Positions 52,401-64,000 of a stretch of DNA of 64,000 nucleotides are shown in pieces. The translations under genes were made by a program, and so were the position numbers. The stretch covers positions 50,034,001 through 50,098,000 of the forward strand of contig OZ231127.1 of NCBI GenBank assembly GCA_965153355.1, read 5' to 3'. Each line of letters starts with the position of its first letter. Positions within the stretch are counted from its first letter, which is position 1. The notes beneath the pieces are model-generated. The model was not told the DNA's origin and did not search any database. It worked only from the letters and a program-made list of their open reading frames with translations. This DNA comes from Flaccisagitta enflata (taxonomy: Eukaryota > Chaetognatha > Sagittoidea > Aphragmophora).

Positions 52401-52605
52401 GGAGATTTCATGAATTTTACTCACTGGATGATCTTAAAAATGTATTTACAATTTGTGCCTTTCTTTTACATTCAATGCAATGGCGCAACTTTTTTTTACA
52501 AAATTGTTTGAATAGACAATTGCTTTACATCTTTTGTTCAGTTTTATTTTTTTCTTGGACTCTATAATGACTGTGCTCGTCTGTCTGTCATTCGTCCATC
52601 CGTTT

Positions 52606-52677
52606 CAGTTGCAGACACGCAACTCTATAACAGGCTTTGTCTGTCCATTGGTCTGTCAGTCCGTCCATCTGTCCATA
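52606..52677 (-). mobile_element. F1 3' part adjoining the tandem duplication
   Basis: CAGTTGCAGACACGCAACTC, GGCTTTGTCTGTCC, and CAGTCCGTCC. Its other half, with GCCCCTGCCCACCCATCCGC, lies inside both copies of the duplication. Confidence 0.8.
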
Positions 52678-52848
52678 GCGCAGGAGTCGAAAGGTGAAAA
52701 AACGAGCATTTTAGGTGGTTTTTTTACGTGTGTTGGTGAGGGGGGGCATGGGGTGTGGATGGGGGTTGGATGCCCCTGCCCACCCATCCGCACCGATATT
52801 GTGACCCCGCATCACTTGTTCCATTGATTTCAGAGGGAGGGGGGGAGG

Positions 52849-52926
<78 letters not shown>

Positions 52927-53510
52927 TTGGCACACAGACAGAGAGAGACAGAGAGAAAGAGAGCTGCTGATAAGACAACACCCCACCGCTTGCCCCTTCT
53001 CACACCCCTTGACGTTGCCATATTGCCACATTGTTTAAAAAATCACAATCACTTTGCAGTTTTGAGAATGATTATCGGATCGTCATCCCTTTCACTATTG
53101 TGGTGATATACAGCTTAAATGAGTCTTTGTGGTAAAGCATTAGGTTTATGATGTGACAAGTTCATTCTGGACGGATACCCTGCATGTTCCAAGTCGAATT
53201 TTCATCGCCAGACGGATTTCATTTGGTTAGAAGTTATGTCCAAACAAGTGACAGACTCGTGAGAACGGCGCCGAAGGCAATATATTGCGAAATATGTTAG
53301 AAAAATAGTTTAGATATGCATTATGGGGTATCAATCGAAAGCGCAGGAGTCGAAAGGTGGAAAAACGAGCATTTTAGGTGGTTTTTTTATGTGTGTTGGT
53401 GAGGGGGGGCATGGGGTGTGGATGGGGGTTGGATGCCCCTGCCCACCCATCCGCACCGATATTGTGACCCCGCATCACTTGTTCCATTGATTTCAGAGGG
53501 AGGGGGGAGG

Positions 53511-53604
<94 letters not shown>

Positions 53605-54018
53605 TTGGCACACAGACAGAGAGAGACAGAGAGAAAGAGAGCTGCTGATAAGACAACACCCCACCGCTTGCCCCTTCTCACACCCCTTGACGTTGCCATA
53701 TTGCCACATTGTTTAAAAAATCACAATCACTTTGCAGTTTTGAGAATGATTATCGGATCGTCATCCCTTTCACTATTGTGGTGATATGCAGCTTAAATGA
53801 GTCTTTGTGGTAAAGCATTAGGTTTATGATGTGACAAGTTCATTCTGGACGGATACCCTGCATGTTCCAAGTCGAATTTTCATCGCCAGACGGATTTCAT
53901 TTGGTTAGAAGTTATGTCCAAACAAGTGACAGACTCGTGAGAACGGCGCCGAAGGCAATATGTTGCGAAATATGTTAGAAAAATAGTTTAAATATGCATT
54001 ATGGGGTATCAATCGAAA
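52678..54018. repeat. 663-bp tandem duplication, two units
   Basis: Units 52678-53340 and 53341-54018 both start GCGCAGGAGTCGAAAGGTG and end GGGGTATCAATCGAAA. They differ at about half a dozen bases and in GA-run length (52850-52914 versus 53513-53591). Near identity implies a recent event or an assembly artefact. Confidence 0.95.
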
Positions 54019-54746
54019 GCCCTTGATATTCTGCATCGATTGATACCAATGATTGGGGTTTTGGAGAGAAAAAAATTTTTCGTCATACTTCCCTATATAC
54101 AGTTTACATAGTCAGGCTGTCAGTCAGTCTTTTCGCATTAAAGCCCCTGCCCTGCTGTTCGCAACTATGGCCGTCTACCTGGTCTTGCTGTTCATGTTCG
54201 CGTCTCTCCTCCCTCTAAGCGGGGTATGGATAATGTTTTATTCAAAGTCAGAAACAACCATTTCGGCTTTGATGTACACGATATTCATGGATTCACTCTT
54301 AGCTATTTCATTCAATGGGAAAATATGATATATTGCAAATAGATGAGAGGATATATGGAATGACGTCAAAACCGATACCCGTGGCTACACTATCACTCCA
54401 TCAGTATATGTATTTTAGTTACTGCACTGCACTTACAACTGGCGATAATGGACCCGGAATTAACAGAAATCCGCCTGTAACAGGTTCAAAATCTAGGTCT
54501 CGGCCCTTCACCATCTGGTATTGGAGTTTTCAACTGTGCTGGTGATTAAGGCAGCAACCCTAAATAGATCGAAAGCCAAAAAGCTTCACTTCAATTCAAT
54601 TCATCATATAATTCATCACCTTCGTCCTCGTTCATTTATTGTTCAACTGATTTATTCATTCCTTCATTCACTCATTCACAGGCTCTTAAAGTTCTAGAAT
54701 CAGTTTAAAAACCATTTATCTGTTTCTCAAATTGATTGGTTGAAGC

Positions 54747-54955
54747 AACAAATCGTGGAGTCGTAATATCGTTGCAGACGGATGGGCAGGGGCATAAAAC
54801 ACCCTCTCGTACTCTTCCTCACTCCATGCCCTTAAACAGATAACTAATCATAATTGCAGCATCATAAATGCACGTTTTCATACTTTTCAACTCAATCATC
54901 ATGGATGGACGGACCGACGAACCAACGGACGGACCTCCGTATTCGCAACTAAAAA
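54747..54955 (+). mobile_element. degraded F1 copy
   Basis: GTTGCAGACGGATGGGCAGG, GGACGGACCGACG block, and TATTCGCAACTAAAAA end. Confidence 0.7.
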
Positions 54956-54961
54956 CTACCT

Positions 54962-55187
54962 TTTTGGGCAGCGGCCCACCAGCCTTCAAATATGGCTTCA
55001 GTGGCCTAAATTAGTCATCTGAGGCCTGAAATATCCCCCTCAGGACGTCTGGAAATTCCCCCCTGTGTTCTACAGGACATCGGCCCTTTGGGGCCGCTGC
55101 CCTGCTCTCACTCCACTTCATCACTGGATCACTCCCAGCAGGGCATCGGGTACCGCTGACCATGTGCGCTCCTTGGATGACTAGTTT
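54962..55187. mobile_element. F2 copy (short)
   Basis: GGGCAGCGGCCCACC, GTGTTCTACAGGACATCGG, GGGGCCGCTGCCCTGCTC, GGGCATCGGGTACCGCTGAC and CCTTGGATGACTAGTT. Only remnants of the array. Confidence 0.8.
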
Positions 55188-55411
55188 TCATTTCTTCGCT
55201 TTCACTTTCTATTCCTCGCTTTCTCTTTTTTTTCCGCTTTTTTCCGTGTATTTTTTTGATGGTGACCTTCCCTGTCTTTATTCGTCATTTGCTTCGCATT
55301 TTTCCCTTCTTCCGCCGCATTCAAATTCCCCTTGGGGGTCATCAGAAGCTGCGCCAGCCAGCAGCCAGACGAGGCTCGTCTTGGAAAAAAGACACCGTGA
55401 GGGGAGACACG

Positions 55412-55624
<213 letters not shown>

Positions 55625-55682
55625 AGGTTAGAGAACAGGCCTTCTAAAACCGGGCCTGGCATTAAGTGACATTATTGAAAAT

Positions 55683-56847
55683 TAGGGCTGAGTCGAGGAT
55701 TTGATATTTTTCCTCGATGATTAATCGCCAAAAATCCTAATTCCTCGAGGAATCCTCGAGCATTTTCGAGGATTTTTTTTCAGCATTCTGTAATTGATTA
55801 TAGATAACTATTCTACCCATTAGTTCTAAAAAGAAAGAAATGGTAACACAATGGGACTTGTTTTTCTTTTAAACTTTATAGAATAACATATTTCAAAGTT
55901 GGCCACAAACAAATTAATACTTTTTTTCAGTTTTATAAACAAAATGGAGTTACATTATTTGTCTCAGGGGATCACGAGTTACGAAGAATTCTTTCTTCAA
56001 GTTTTTCCTGAGGAAAGTAAGCAGTCACGTGTAAAATGATCCTAGGCAGCTTAATTGTACTCGAAGTATTTTGCACTATCGAAGTATTTTGCAGTACTGA
56101 AGTATCACGCTATATCATAATACTTCAATATATCTTAGTGCCAAAATCCGACATCCCCCCAAAAAACCCCGCTACGGATTAAGGTTTAGGGAACCCTGAT
56201 TCGTCATTGGTGTGATGTTTTGGGCGGCATAGCTAGAGAAAGACAGAGGAATAAAATGAGCGAGGGAGCAAGAAAGCGAGAGTGCAGAAGAGACGCTGAA
56301 AGACGCACATAAAATATGCATATGGACAAAGAAAAAGGCCAACACCTTACAGTTGTATGCGGTTGTTAAGACTACAAGACCAAAAGATTAAAATAAATTG
56401 AAATAATTCAAAATGACTTTAAATGACGTAAAACATGTGACACACTGACAGACCCACCGACCGACAGACGGACAGAGCAGGTCAGTGTCTTGTGCATGCG
56501 ACTAAGAATAAGAGACGGCTAAAGAGATTTAATTTGAAAAGGCGAGTAGGTTTAATTTGTCAGATGACGCTTGATATCAGATGATATTTGTAACTAAGTT
56601 CTAAAACTGAGTCCTTGAAGTATTTTGATGAATCACCATTATTTGATTTTTAGGGTCAAAAAATTTTTTGTCTTATTGTCTTTTCATGTGTGTTCCTGCA
56701 TATCTATGATAAGTCATGTCTGTCCATCCTTTGGTTGGATTGTTAGAACAAAATTTTTCCTCCGAGGATTTTTGCTTTCCTCGAGCAAGCAATGCAAAAT
56801 TTTACCTCGATTAATCGTCGAGCAATTAATTGCTCGACTCACCCCTA
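55683..56847. mobile_element. hAT-like non-autonomous element
   Basis: TAGGGCTGAGTCGAG at the left and inverted TAGGGGTGAGTCGAG at the right, with CGAT.ATTAATCG on both sides and many CCTCGAGG motifs. Exact 8-bp duplication TTGAAAAT at 55675-55682 and 56848-56855. An F1 copy sits inside. No transposase ORF. Confidence 0.9.
56331..56507 (+). mobile_element. F1 copy nested in hAT-like element
   Basis: AAAAAGGCCAACACCTTACAG, AAAATGACTTTAAATGACG units, CCGACCGACAGACGG block and GTGCATGCGACTAAGAA end. Confidence 0.8.
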
Positions 56848-56868
56848 TTGAAAATGTTCTTACTATTC

Positions 56869-57755
56869 AAAACAAGGCCAACACCTATAAGTCGCGTGCA
56901 GGACAAAAATGACTGAACTGACCTGACTCCTTATTTTATCTATTTATCGAAAATCAGACATAAACCAGACCCAAACCAGAACCAAACCAGACTCAAACCA
57001 GACTCAAACCAGACTTAAACCAGACCTAAACCAGACCAAAACCAGACCTAAACCAGACCTAAACCAGACCTAAACCGGACATAAATCAGACATGAACCAG
57101 ACTTAAACGCGACTTTAACCAGACTTTAACCAGACTTAAACCAGACTCAAGCTAGACTCAAACCAGACTTAAACCTGACTCAAACCTGACTCAAACCAGA
57201 CTCAAACCAGACTCAAACCAGACTCAAACCGGACTTAAACCAGACTTAAACCAGACTTAAACCAGACTTAAACCAGACTTAAACCAGACTTAAACCAGAC
57301 TTAAACCAGACTTAAACCAGACTTAAACCAGACTTAAACCAGACTTAAACCAGACCTGAACCAGACTTAAACCAGACTTAAACCAGACTTAAACCAGACT
57401 TAAACCAGACTTAAACCAGACTTAAACCAGACTTAAATCAGACCCAAACCAGCAGACTTAAACCAGCAGACTTAAACCAGCAGACTTGAATGACTAAGAA
57501 TGACTTAAAATGACTTATAATAACATAAAATGACAAAAATGACAAAAAATGACAAAATGACTTAAGTGACTAAAATTAACTGAAAATGACTGGAAATGAC
57601 TTAAAATGACTTAAAATGACTTAAAATGACATAAAATACCCTAAAAAGACGTAAAACGACGAAAAAAAGCAAAGTGTTACGGACGGACCGACGGACCGAC
57701 CGACGGACCGACGGACCGACAGAGCGGGTTATAGAGTCGCGTGCACGCGACTAAA
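56869..57755 (+). mobile_element. giant F1 copy (about 887 bp) with an 11-bp array
   Basis: AAAACAAGGCCAACACC and AAGTCGCGTGCAGGAC at the 5' end. Then about 48 units of AACCAGACTTA (56955-57485), about 14 units of AAAATGACTT (57485-57640), a GGACCGACGG block and GAGTCGCGTGCACGCGACTA at the 3' end. Confidence 0.9.
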
Positions 57756-57865
57756 GAAATTAAAAAACTCACCGTGCTCGGCGATTCCAAAATAGTGTCC
57801 CAGATCCACTGACGGAGGCACAGACTACGTCTTTGAAAGAGTTGCTTTTAGTTTTACGCAAGTGA

Positions 57866-58195
57866 CAAGGCCGGATATCCGAACAATAAGTAATCGCAGG
57901 GGCAGCAATGCGGGTCGGCAGGGGCAGTGTGTGGGTAGACGGGGTCTGTAGCATGGCGGGGCAGTGGCATGAATTCTAAGAAATCGTTATGAATTTTCAA
58001 GTGACCTCTTTTGTGTTCAGCAAACGTCCATCCTTTGTAAACGTGTACATTTTTGGAAACTCATTCAAAATGAATAAGGATTTTTTTATTCGTGTGCGGT
58101 TGGGCAGGGGCACTGTTTGCAATTTTTTACGGGCGGAGTCACGGATGGATGGACCGGCCGACCTTATGAGTCTCGTGTACGCGACTAGTAACCTA
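57866..58195 (+). mobile_element. degraded F1 copies
   Basis: ACAAGGCCGGATATCCGAAC and GGTCGGCAGGGGCAGTG, then a second body TGCGGTTGGGCAGGGGCACT to CTCGTGTACGCGACTAG. Confidence 0.7.
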
Positions 58196-58371
58196 TTTTA
58201 TAAGCTCACTTTTCTGTGGATTGTAGATAGATATTTGCCAGACTGACATGCACATGTACATCATTCGGCGTTTGGTGACAATTTTAAAAGCAGCGGCTGA
58301 CAAAGTTTCGATCCCCCTATGTGTTCAACTCTTGTACCCGTTAACACTGTCCCTCCCTAAATTAACGACGC

Positions 58372-58565
58372 CTTTTTTTTTTTGTCACGCGCTCGCGACC
58401 CTTGAGTCTTGAGGTTGGAATATGTCGGTCTATTGGTTGGTTGGTAGAATGGTTGGTTGGTTGGTTGGTTGTTCGGTCGGTTAGTCCGTAACTATTTTGG
58501 AATGTTAATAATTCTTGCATAACTGCCCCTGCCTAACTGCGCTGGACTATCAGGACAGTCCTTGT
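58372..58565 (-). mobile_element. degraded F1 copy
   Basis: TTTGTCACGCGCTCGCGAC, GGTTGGTTGGTTGG block, GCATAACTGCCCCTGCC, GGACAGTCCTTGTTC. Confidence 0.7.
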
Positions 58566-58920
58566 TCAACTTCGTCTGTATTTGTGTATCTTATAATCTC
58601 ACGCCTTTTTTGTCCCGATTTCAAACTTTTTTTTCCTTCGACTTGAAGTCGAAAGCGTTGGGAAAAGTGGCCGACCAAATTATGCATGTAAATGAATGAT
58701 GTTCCAATTCTCCTTTCCTTTCCTCCTTTCCTTTCCTCATTCTTGCTTTCGCTCTTTCTTGCTCTTCCTCTTTTTTGGAGAAAAGCCGCAAATGGTCCCT
58801 TTATTCACTCGCCTTTTCTACCAAGCTTCGTCTAGTTTTCGTTCTTTCCTCAGTTGGTCAATCTGTCTCTCTCTTTGTCCATTCTTCGGCATTTCTCAAT
58901 CTGCACGTCTCTGCCTCCAA

Positions 58921-59051
58921 TTTCTTATTTTTTTCTTCTCTTTTTTTTTTTTTTGTCTTTTTTTTGTCTTTTTCTTTTTCTTTTTCTTTTTCTTTTTCTT
59001 TTTCTTTTTCTTCTTCTTCTTCTTCTTCTTCTTCTTCTTCTTCTTCTTCTT
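58921..59051. repeat. (TTTTTC)n plus (TTC)n pyrimidine tract
   Basis: TCTTTT hexamers then TTC trinucleotides. A short CTC run follows at 59127-59155. Confidence 0.95.
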
Positions 59052-59463
59052 TTTGTTCAGTTGCAATTCCAAAAATAGTGCTTGACAGGCAGCGCAGAGT
59101 CGAGCGCAAGATGGCTCACCAGATCCCCCTCCTCCTCCTCCTCCTCCTCCTCCTCGATGAGAAGACGAAAAAAGTCAAGTTGGCCTAATTCTGATGAAGC
59201 CGATTAAATAGAAATCGACAAAAAAATAGAGTTGAGGAAGAGATGAAAAAAAGAGGAAGATCGAAGAAAACAAGCCAAATAAACAGGACAGTATGCAGCA
59301 GTCGCGTTAACTCCATGTTACCTCTACAAAGGTTTAACTACACATTATACCGTGATAAAGAATCGCGGAAATTCACACTTTGAATGACGTTAGAAATAGT
59401 TCATAAGGCTAAGATTGAACAATGCTATGGACTTATGGACAAGAGGATAGACCGAAATAACTA

Positions 59464-59518
59464 GAAGAAGAAGAAGAAGAAGAAGAAGAAGAAGAAGAAG
59501 AAGAAGAAGAAGAAGAAG

Positions 59519-59600
<82 letters not shown>

Positions 59601-59608
59601 GCAACAGC

Positions 59609-59649
<41 letters not shown>

Positions 59650-59650
59650 C
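59464..59650. repeat. (GAA)n plus (CAA)n compound microsatellite
   Basis: GAA to 59548, then CAA with two GCAACA interruptions. Confidence 0.97.
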
Positions 59651-60001
59651 CAAAAAAAAAGTAACAAAACACAAGTAGAACCTGTCCCTGGGAGCAACGG
59701 AGAGGAATGAAACATGTTTGTATCAGAAGAATCAATGCACTAAGTTTGATTTGGTTATTTTGTTCAAGGGTGACAAGACTGAACTCGGCCAAAATATTTT
59801 CTCCAACAATCCTGGCAACTATATCACCATACAAAACAAAACTAAAGCCATTTCCCTCTAAAAATTACTTTATGATTTTATTCTATATTTTAGGGGTACA
59901 GCGAACCCATGAGCACCCATTGTCACCAATATCATGCCAAGCATCAGGAGACGTATTTTTGAGCTTGGAATCTTGTAAAAAACATATGTATTGATTTCAC
60001 A

Positions 60002-60010
60002 TACACACAC

Positions 60011-60059
<49 letters not shown>

Positions 60060-60090
60060 GCACACGCACACGCACACACACACACACATT
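60002..60090. repeat. (CA)n microsatellite
   Basis: CA run with CGCACACG variants. Confidence 0.95.
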
Positions 60091-60136
60091 TGCACACCCT
60101 GTTTTGAAGGCGTTGCATGATTTGTTTTGATAATAG

Positions 60137-60815
<679 letters not shown>

Positions 60816-61164
60816 GAAGAAAAAAAGACAGAAACTCTGGAGGATAAGCTAGGATGGGTTGAAAGGACGAAGAATATCCGAATAATCTGAGTCTTTGAGG
60901 CGCCTCGTGAGCGTGTGTGAAGAAGATTTTAAGTCGTAGAACTTAGAGGGAAGGAGAGGAAATAGAAGCAAGGAAAGAGAAGTCGAAAAAGGAAAGAAAA
61001 ACCCCCCAAAAAGGGAAAGAGAAAACCTCGTCTTTGCCTCCAAGCATCAAATCAAAATTCAGCAAAAGTTTTCTCCTGGGTTCACGAAAACCAGAACACC
61101 GCGCAGAGCAGAGGGACATGCGTAAATGGAAAGAGAGACGAAGAGACAAGGAAAGAATTACTGA

Positions 61165-61167
61165 GAA

Positions 61168-61252
<85 letters not shown>

Positions 61253-61290
61253 GAGAAAGAAAGAGAGAAAGAAAGAAAGAAAGAAAGGGA
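61165..61290. repeat. (AAAG)n microsatellite
   Basis: Pure run with two GAGAAAG interruptions at its 3' end. Confidence 0.97.
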
Positions 61291-61643
61291 GGAAGGAAAA
61301 AAATAAAGATAGAAAGATAGAAACTAAGAAAGGAAGGAGAAAAAAAAGCAGAAAAGCATGTGGAAAGCAAGGGAGAAAAAAAGAAAGCAAAAATAGATAA
61401 ATAGATATGACGCACTGAAAATTACCATAGAATTTGCTACCCAACCCAGATGAGTCATGATTTTTATAGAACAAAATTCTATAAAAATTTTTGTTTTGAC
61501 AATTTTAATTAACTTGTCAACAGACCTATTTTGCATGAATTAACTCGCATTTGCCAGTTTTGATATCATATTTTTCATTTAATGGCTGAAAAATCATGTG
61601 AAATGCGATGAAAACTTGTTTTGTCAATGTACCATGACCCATT

Positions 61644-61778
61644 GGAAATTTTAAATTTGGACAGAAAATCAAATTATGGACAAAACAAGAACATAGCGCG
61701 ATTCCTAAATCAGTAACTGAGCGCGCTATGTTCTTCTTTCGTTCATATTTTGATTTTCTATGCAAATTTACAATTTCC
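61644..61778. repeat. 135-bp inverted repeat
   Basis: Arms of about 57 bp: GGAAATTTTAAATTTGGACA to AGAACATAGCGCG, and its inverted match ending AATTTCC. Loop about 20 bp. Possibly a short MITE; no clear target duplication. Confidence 0.65.
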
Positions 61779-61789
61779 TGTGAGCAGTT

Positions 61790-62470
61790 GCCATAATAGT
61801 TGTTATCAATTTTTTTTTCTTTTGGACAGTTTAAAAGCGAATTTCCATCAGTCTTTTTGTATCTTCGTCATTTGAAGTAACGTATTGGTTTCGTCATGTA
61901 AGTTTACATATCTGATTTATCAAAAAAACAACGCAATCACTGACCAGTGCAAAAAGGGTAATGCGATTGGTAATCTAGCCCTCTGGGTAAACTCTTCCTT
62001 GTTTAATTTCAGTACGTCGTATGAAAGATAGAAAGAAAGCAGAAAAAAAAAGGAAGGAAATACAGTAACATCACTACGTCAGTATATTGATGCAGATTCC
62101 TGACTAGACATCAACCAAATTAGTCTCATCATTTGTAAGGAGTTGCTGAAACTCTTTCAAACGCGACCAATCTCAGGCCGTTCGCGCAGTTCGTTTGGGT
62201 ATAGCACTCCTCCAAAGTTGATGCTTATATTCAGGTGTGAAGTTATTAGGATACCGGACATATCTATATCAACTGTGAAATAACAGAACCGAGTCACATC
62301 TGAGTTCTCTTCACATGGTAAGGCCGCAGCGTGCGCAGGTTCTGGGCTGATTTTTTCTTCGTTGCCTGTATCGCTAATATTGGACTCCGATAATCTCTAC
62401 CTTCTTTTCACCATCGTACCTAATATCGCTACAACATCAACGTCAGTTTGTCCTCTTTAACCTTATTGCC
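61790..62470. other. no gene recognised
   Basis: AT-rich DNA with short frames only. Confidence 0.4.
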
Positions 62471-62475
62471 ATATG

Positions 62476-62605
<130 letters not shown>

Positions 62606-62693
62606 TAGAACATCTTGGATTTTTTGTGGTAAAAGAATTCATGATGTATTTGCATTTAATTAAAATTCTCCCTCATATATTGTAAATCATTCA

Positions 62694-62726
<33 letters not shown>

Positions 62727-63216
62727 AACCCGTATGAAAACAAACGACATTCTCGCACGTAACACATTCACTAACTCTGAGGCAAGCAAGTTCTACGCAC
62801 CCACTAGCACTGCCAGTACCCATCACGGTTGAACGCATACTCCTTCCCAACTCGCGATGCTCACATTTCTCTGAAACTCAGTCAAGTGAGGACGATGACG
62901 GTACCAACGCGAGATGGAAAGAGAAAGAAATGTAATTTAAGAACCTTTTCTTAGAGCAAATAAATCCTGGATGCGCGGCCTTTTTCCTAACGACGGCGCG
63001 ATAAGAACACCCGCCTCTTCGCCACAACAGATTTCTGGCACCGCTATGTTTGAACTAGGAGAACTCCCACTTTTTCTGCAGTTTCTAGTAGTTCAACCCA
63101 TGCATAACCCATGGCAAAAAACAGCAAAATCATTCTTGGGGCGGATTTTTCATAATTTCCATTTTTTTCTGGGTGGTTGGTACAGGTCCTTAAATTTTGC
63201 CTTTTTTTGAACCCCT

Positions 63217-63610
63217 CCATCGTTTTGCTCGTAACTTTTGAACAAATTGAGCTAGAAATGCCAGATTGGGCCCATTTTAAAGATCTGTTCAAGATCTTTC
63301 CAACCGGCACCAATTTTTTGCAAATCCGTTGAAAATCAACCTAGTTATAAGCTGTCAAACATGAGCAAGATTATGGAGATTTTGGACGATTTTCCAGATC
63401 ATTATCTATTACCTTCTACTTTCAAAATTTCACTTGTTTTGCTCATAACTTTTGAATGGATAAAGCTAGAAATGCCAGATTGGTCCCATATTAAAGATCT
63501 TTTCAATATCTTTAAAACCGTCACCAATTTCATGTCAATCCCTTGAAAAACAACCAATTTATTGGCTGTCAAACACATACATTTTCATGGGAATTTCAGA
63601 GGATTTTCCT
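63217..63610. repeat. tandem direct repeat, about 200-bp unit
   Basis: Two units share TTTTGCTC(G/A)TAACTTTTGAA, GCTAGAAATGCCAGATTGG, TTAAAGATCT and GCTGTCAAACA. Confidence 0.8.
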
Positions 63611-63835
63611 ATCTTCTTTTTTCATGGTCTCATCCTGCTTTATGATCAATCCTGACATCTCTTTGAGAAGTTGTGTCTGTGGGCCAGTATCTTAGTTTGT
63701 CCAATGGTTAGTCTGCCCACTTGTCAGTCCATCTATCAGGGAGATTGTGAAATATGAGCAATGTCCAATAGAATAAGATGGAAATTATCATTGGGCAATG
63801 ACTCAAACCATATATGAGTTATGGGTTTCTCAAGT

Positions 63836-64000
63836 GTAGTCAGCCCTTGAAAGCAGGGTAGCAGTCCTATAGAGGGCAAAGTCCTGCAAAATGCGAGGGG
63901 ACTATGGTTTGTCCATCCATTTATCCAACCAATGAGGACTTATTTGAGGCTTAGGAATGGCTAACGTAAAGGCTGGTGGAGCTGATTCACTTCAAGAGAC
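63836..64000. mobile_element. F2-like sequence running off the window
   Basis: GTAGTCAGCCCTTGAAAGCAGGG, AAAGTCCTGCAAAATGCGAGGGG, TTTGTCCATCC and the start of a TTGAGGCTTAGGAATGG array. Confidence 0.55.

Noticed and set aside
56955-57485. CRISPR-like or origin iterons
   Set aside because: 11-bp units are adjacent with no spacers and lie inside an F1 element.
57760-57850. small minus-strand exon with GTGAGT donor
   Set aside because: No homology, and the acceptor side is ambiguous; insufficient support.
58380-59190. terminal exon after the long pyrimidine tract, starting TTGCAATTCC at about 59061
   Set aside because: The acceptor looks ideal only because of the TTC repeat; the frame is short and ends in a CTC-repeat poly-Leu.

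Overview
The window looks like intergenic and intronic DNA from a metazoan nuclear genome, most likely a marine invertebrate. The reasons are spliced genes with GT-AG introns, very dense simple-sequence repeats (GT/CA, GA/CT, AAAG, CAT, TTG, GTAT, AAG, GGTC), many short non-autonomous transposons, and a phosphonate-degrading enzyme of a kind known from several marine animal lineages. The phylum cannot be fixed from the sequence. There is no operon structure and there are no bacterial signals. Almost every long open frame in the window is a microsatellite or minisatellite read through in frame.

Only one complete protein gene can be supported. It is a phosphonoacetaldehyde hydrolase (phosphonatase, PhnX-type HAD enzyme) on the minus strand from 41903 down to 37251. 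Eight exons join with consistent phases into 289 codons, and the catalytic Asp, Schiff-base Lys and Mg-binding acidic motif are all present. Its introns have been enlarged by mobile elements, by a CA repeat of about 130 units and by tandem repeats. Other coding traces are one cysteine-rich exon of the GCC2/GCC3 (ephrin-receptor-like) type at 15935-16128, a decayed RNA 2'-phosphotransferase (KptA/Tpt1) copy at about 13800-14295 split by a transposon, and a decayed ORF of an uncharacterised repetitive family at 12480-12998.

The rest is repeats. Family F1 has at least two dozen copies or fragments. It starts AACAAGGCCGGATACACGG, ends in the palindrome AGTCGCGTGCACGCGACT plus a short A run, and carries expandable (GGTC)n, (AAGTCATTTT)n or 11-bp arrays in the middle. 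Family F2 has the GGGCAGCGGCCCCAAAGG module, a TCCTGTAGAACACAGG motif and internal 20-21 bp arrays that can reverse direction. F2 dominates 17.0-21.7 kb and recurs at 23.97-24.37, 26.4-26.93, 31.89-32.41, 54.96-55.19 and 63.84-64.0 kb. Four hAT-like elements have exact 8-bp target duplications (50-688, 29460-30916, 35569-35881, 55683-56847). Several TA-flanked foldback elements or MITEs are present (9623-10961, 13195-13797, 17293-17468, 33664-34265, 44845-45817, 50127-50565). A nested inverted repeat of about 5.5 kb (20935-26400) lets three insertions be read against their own empty sites.

By region: 0-9.6 kb holds a hAT insertion inside an F1 copy, then microsatellites. 9.6-16.2 kb holds foldback elements, two pseudogenes and one receptor-type exon. 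17-27 kb is the F2 and giant inverted-repeat complex. 27-37 kb is nested hAT, F1, F2 and GTAT-repeat DNA. 37-42 kb is the phosphonatase gene. 42.2-44 kb holds two minisatellites. 44-64 kb is foldback elements, F1 copies, a fresh 663-bp tandem duplication and long GA/AAAG arrays. Simple-repeat, insertion and duplication processes explain most of the layout.
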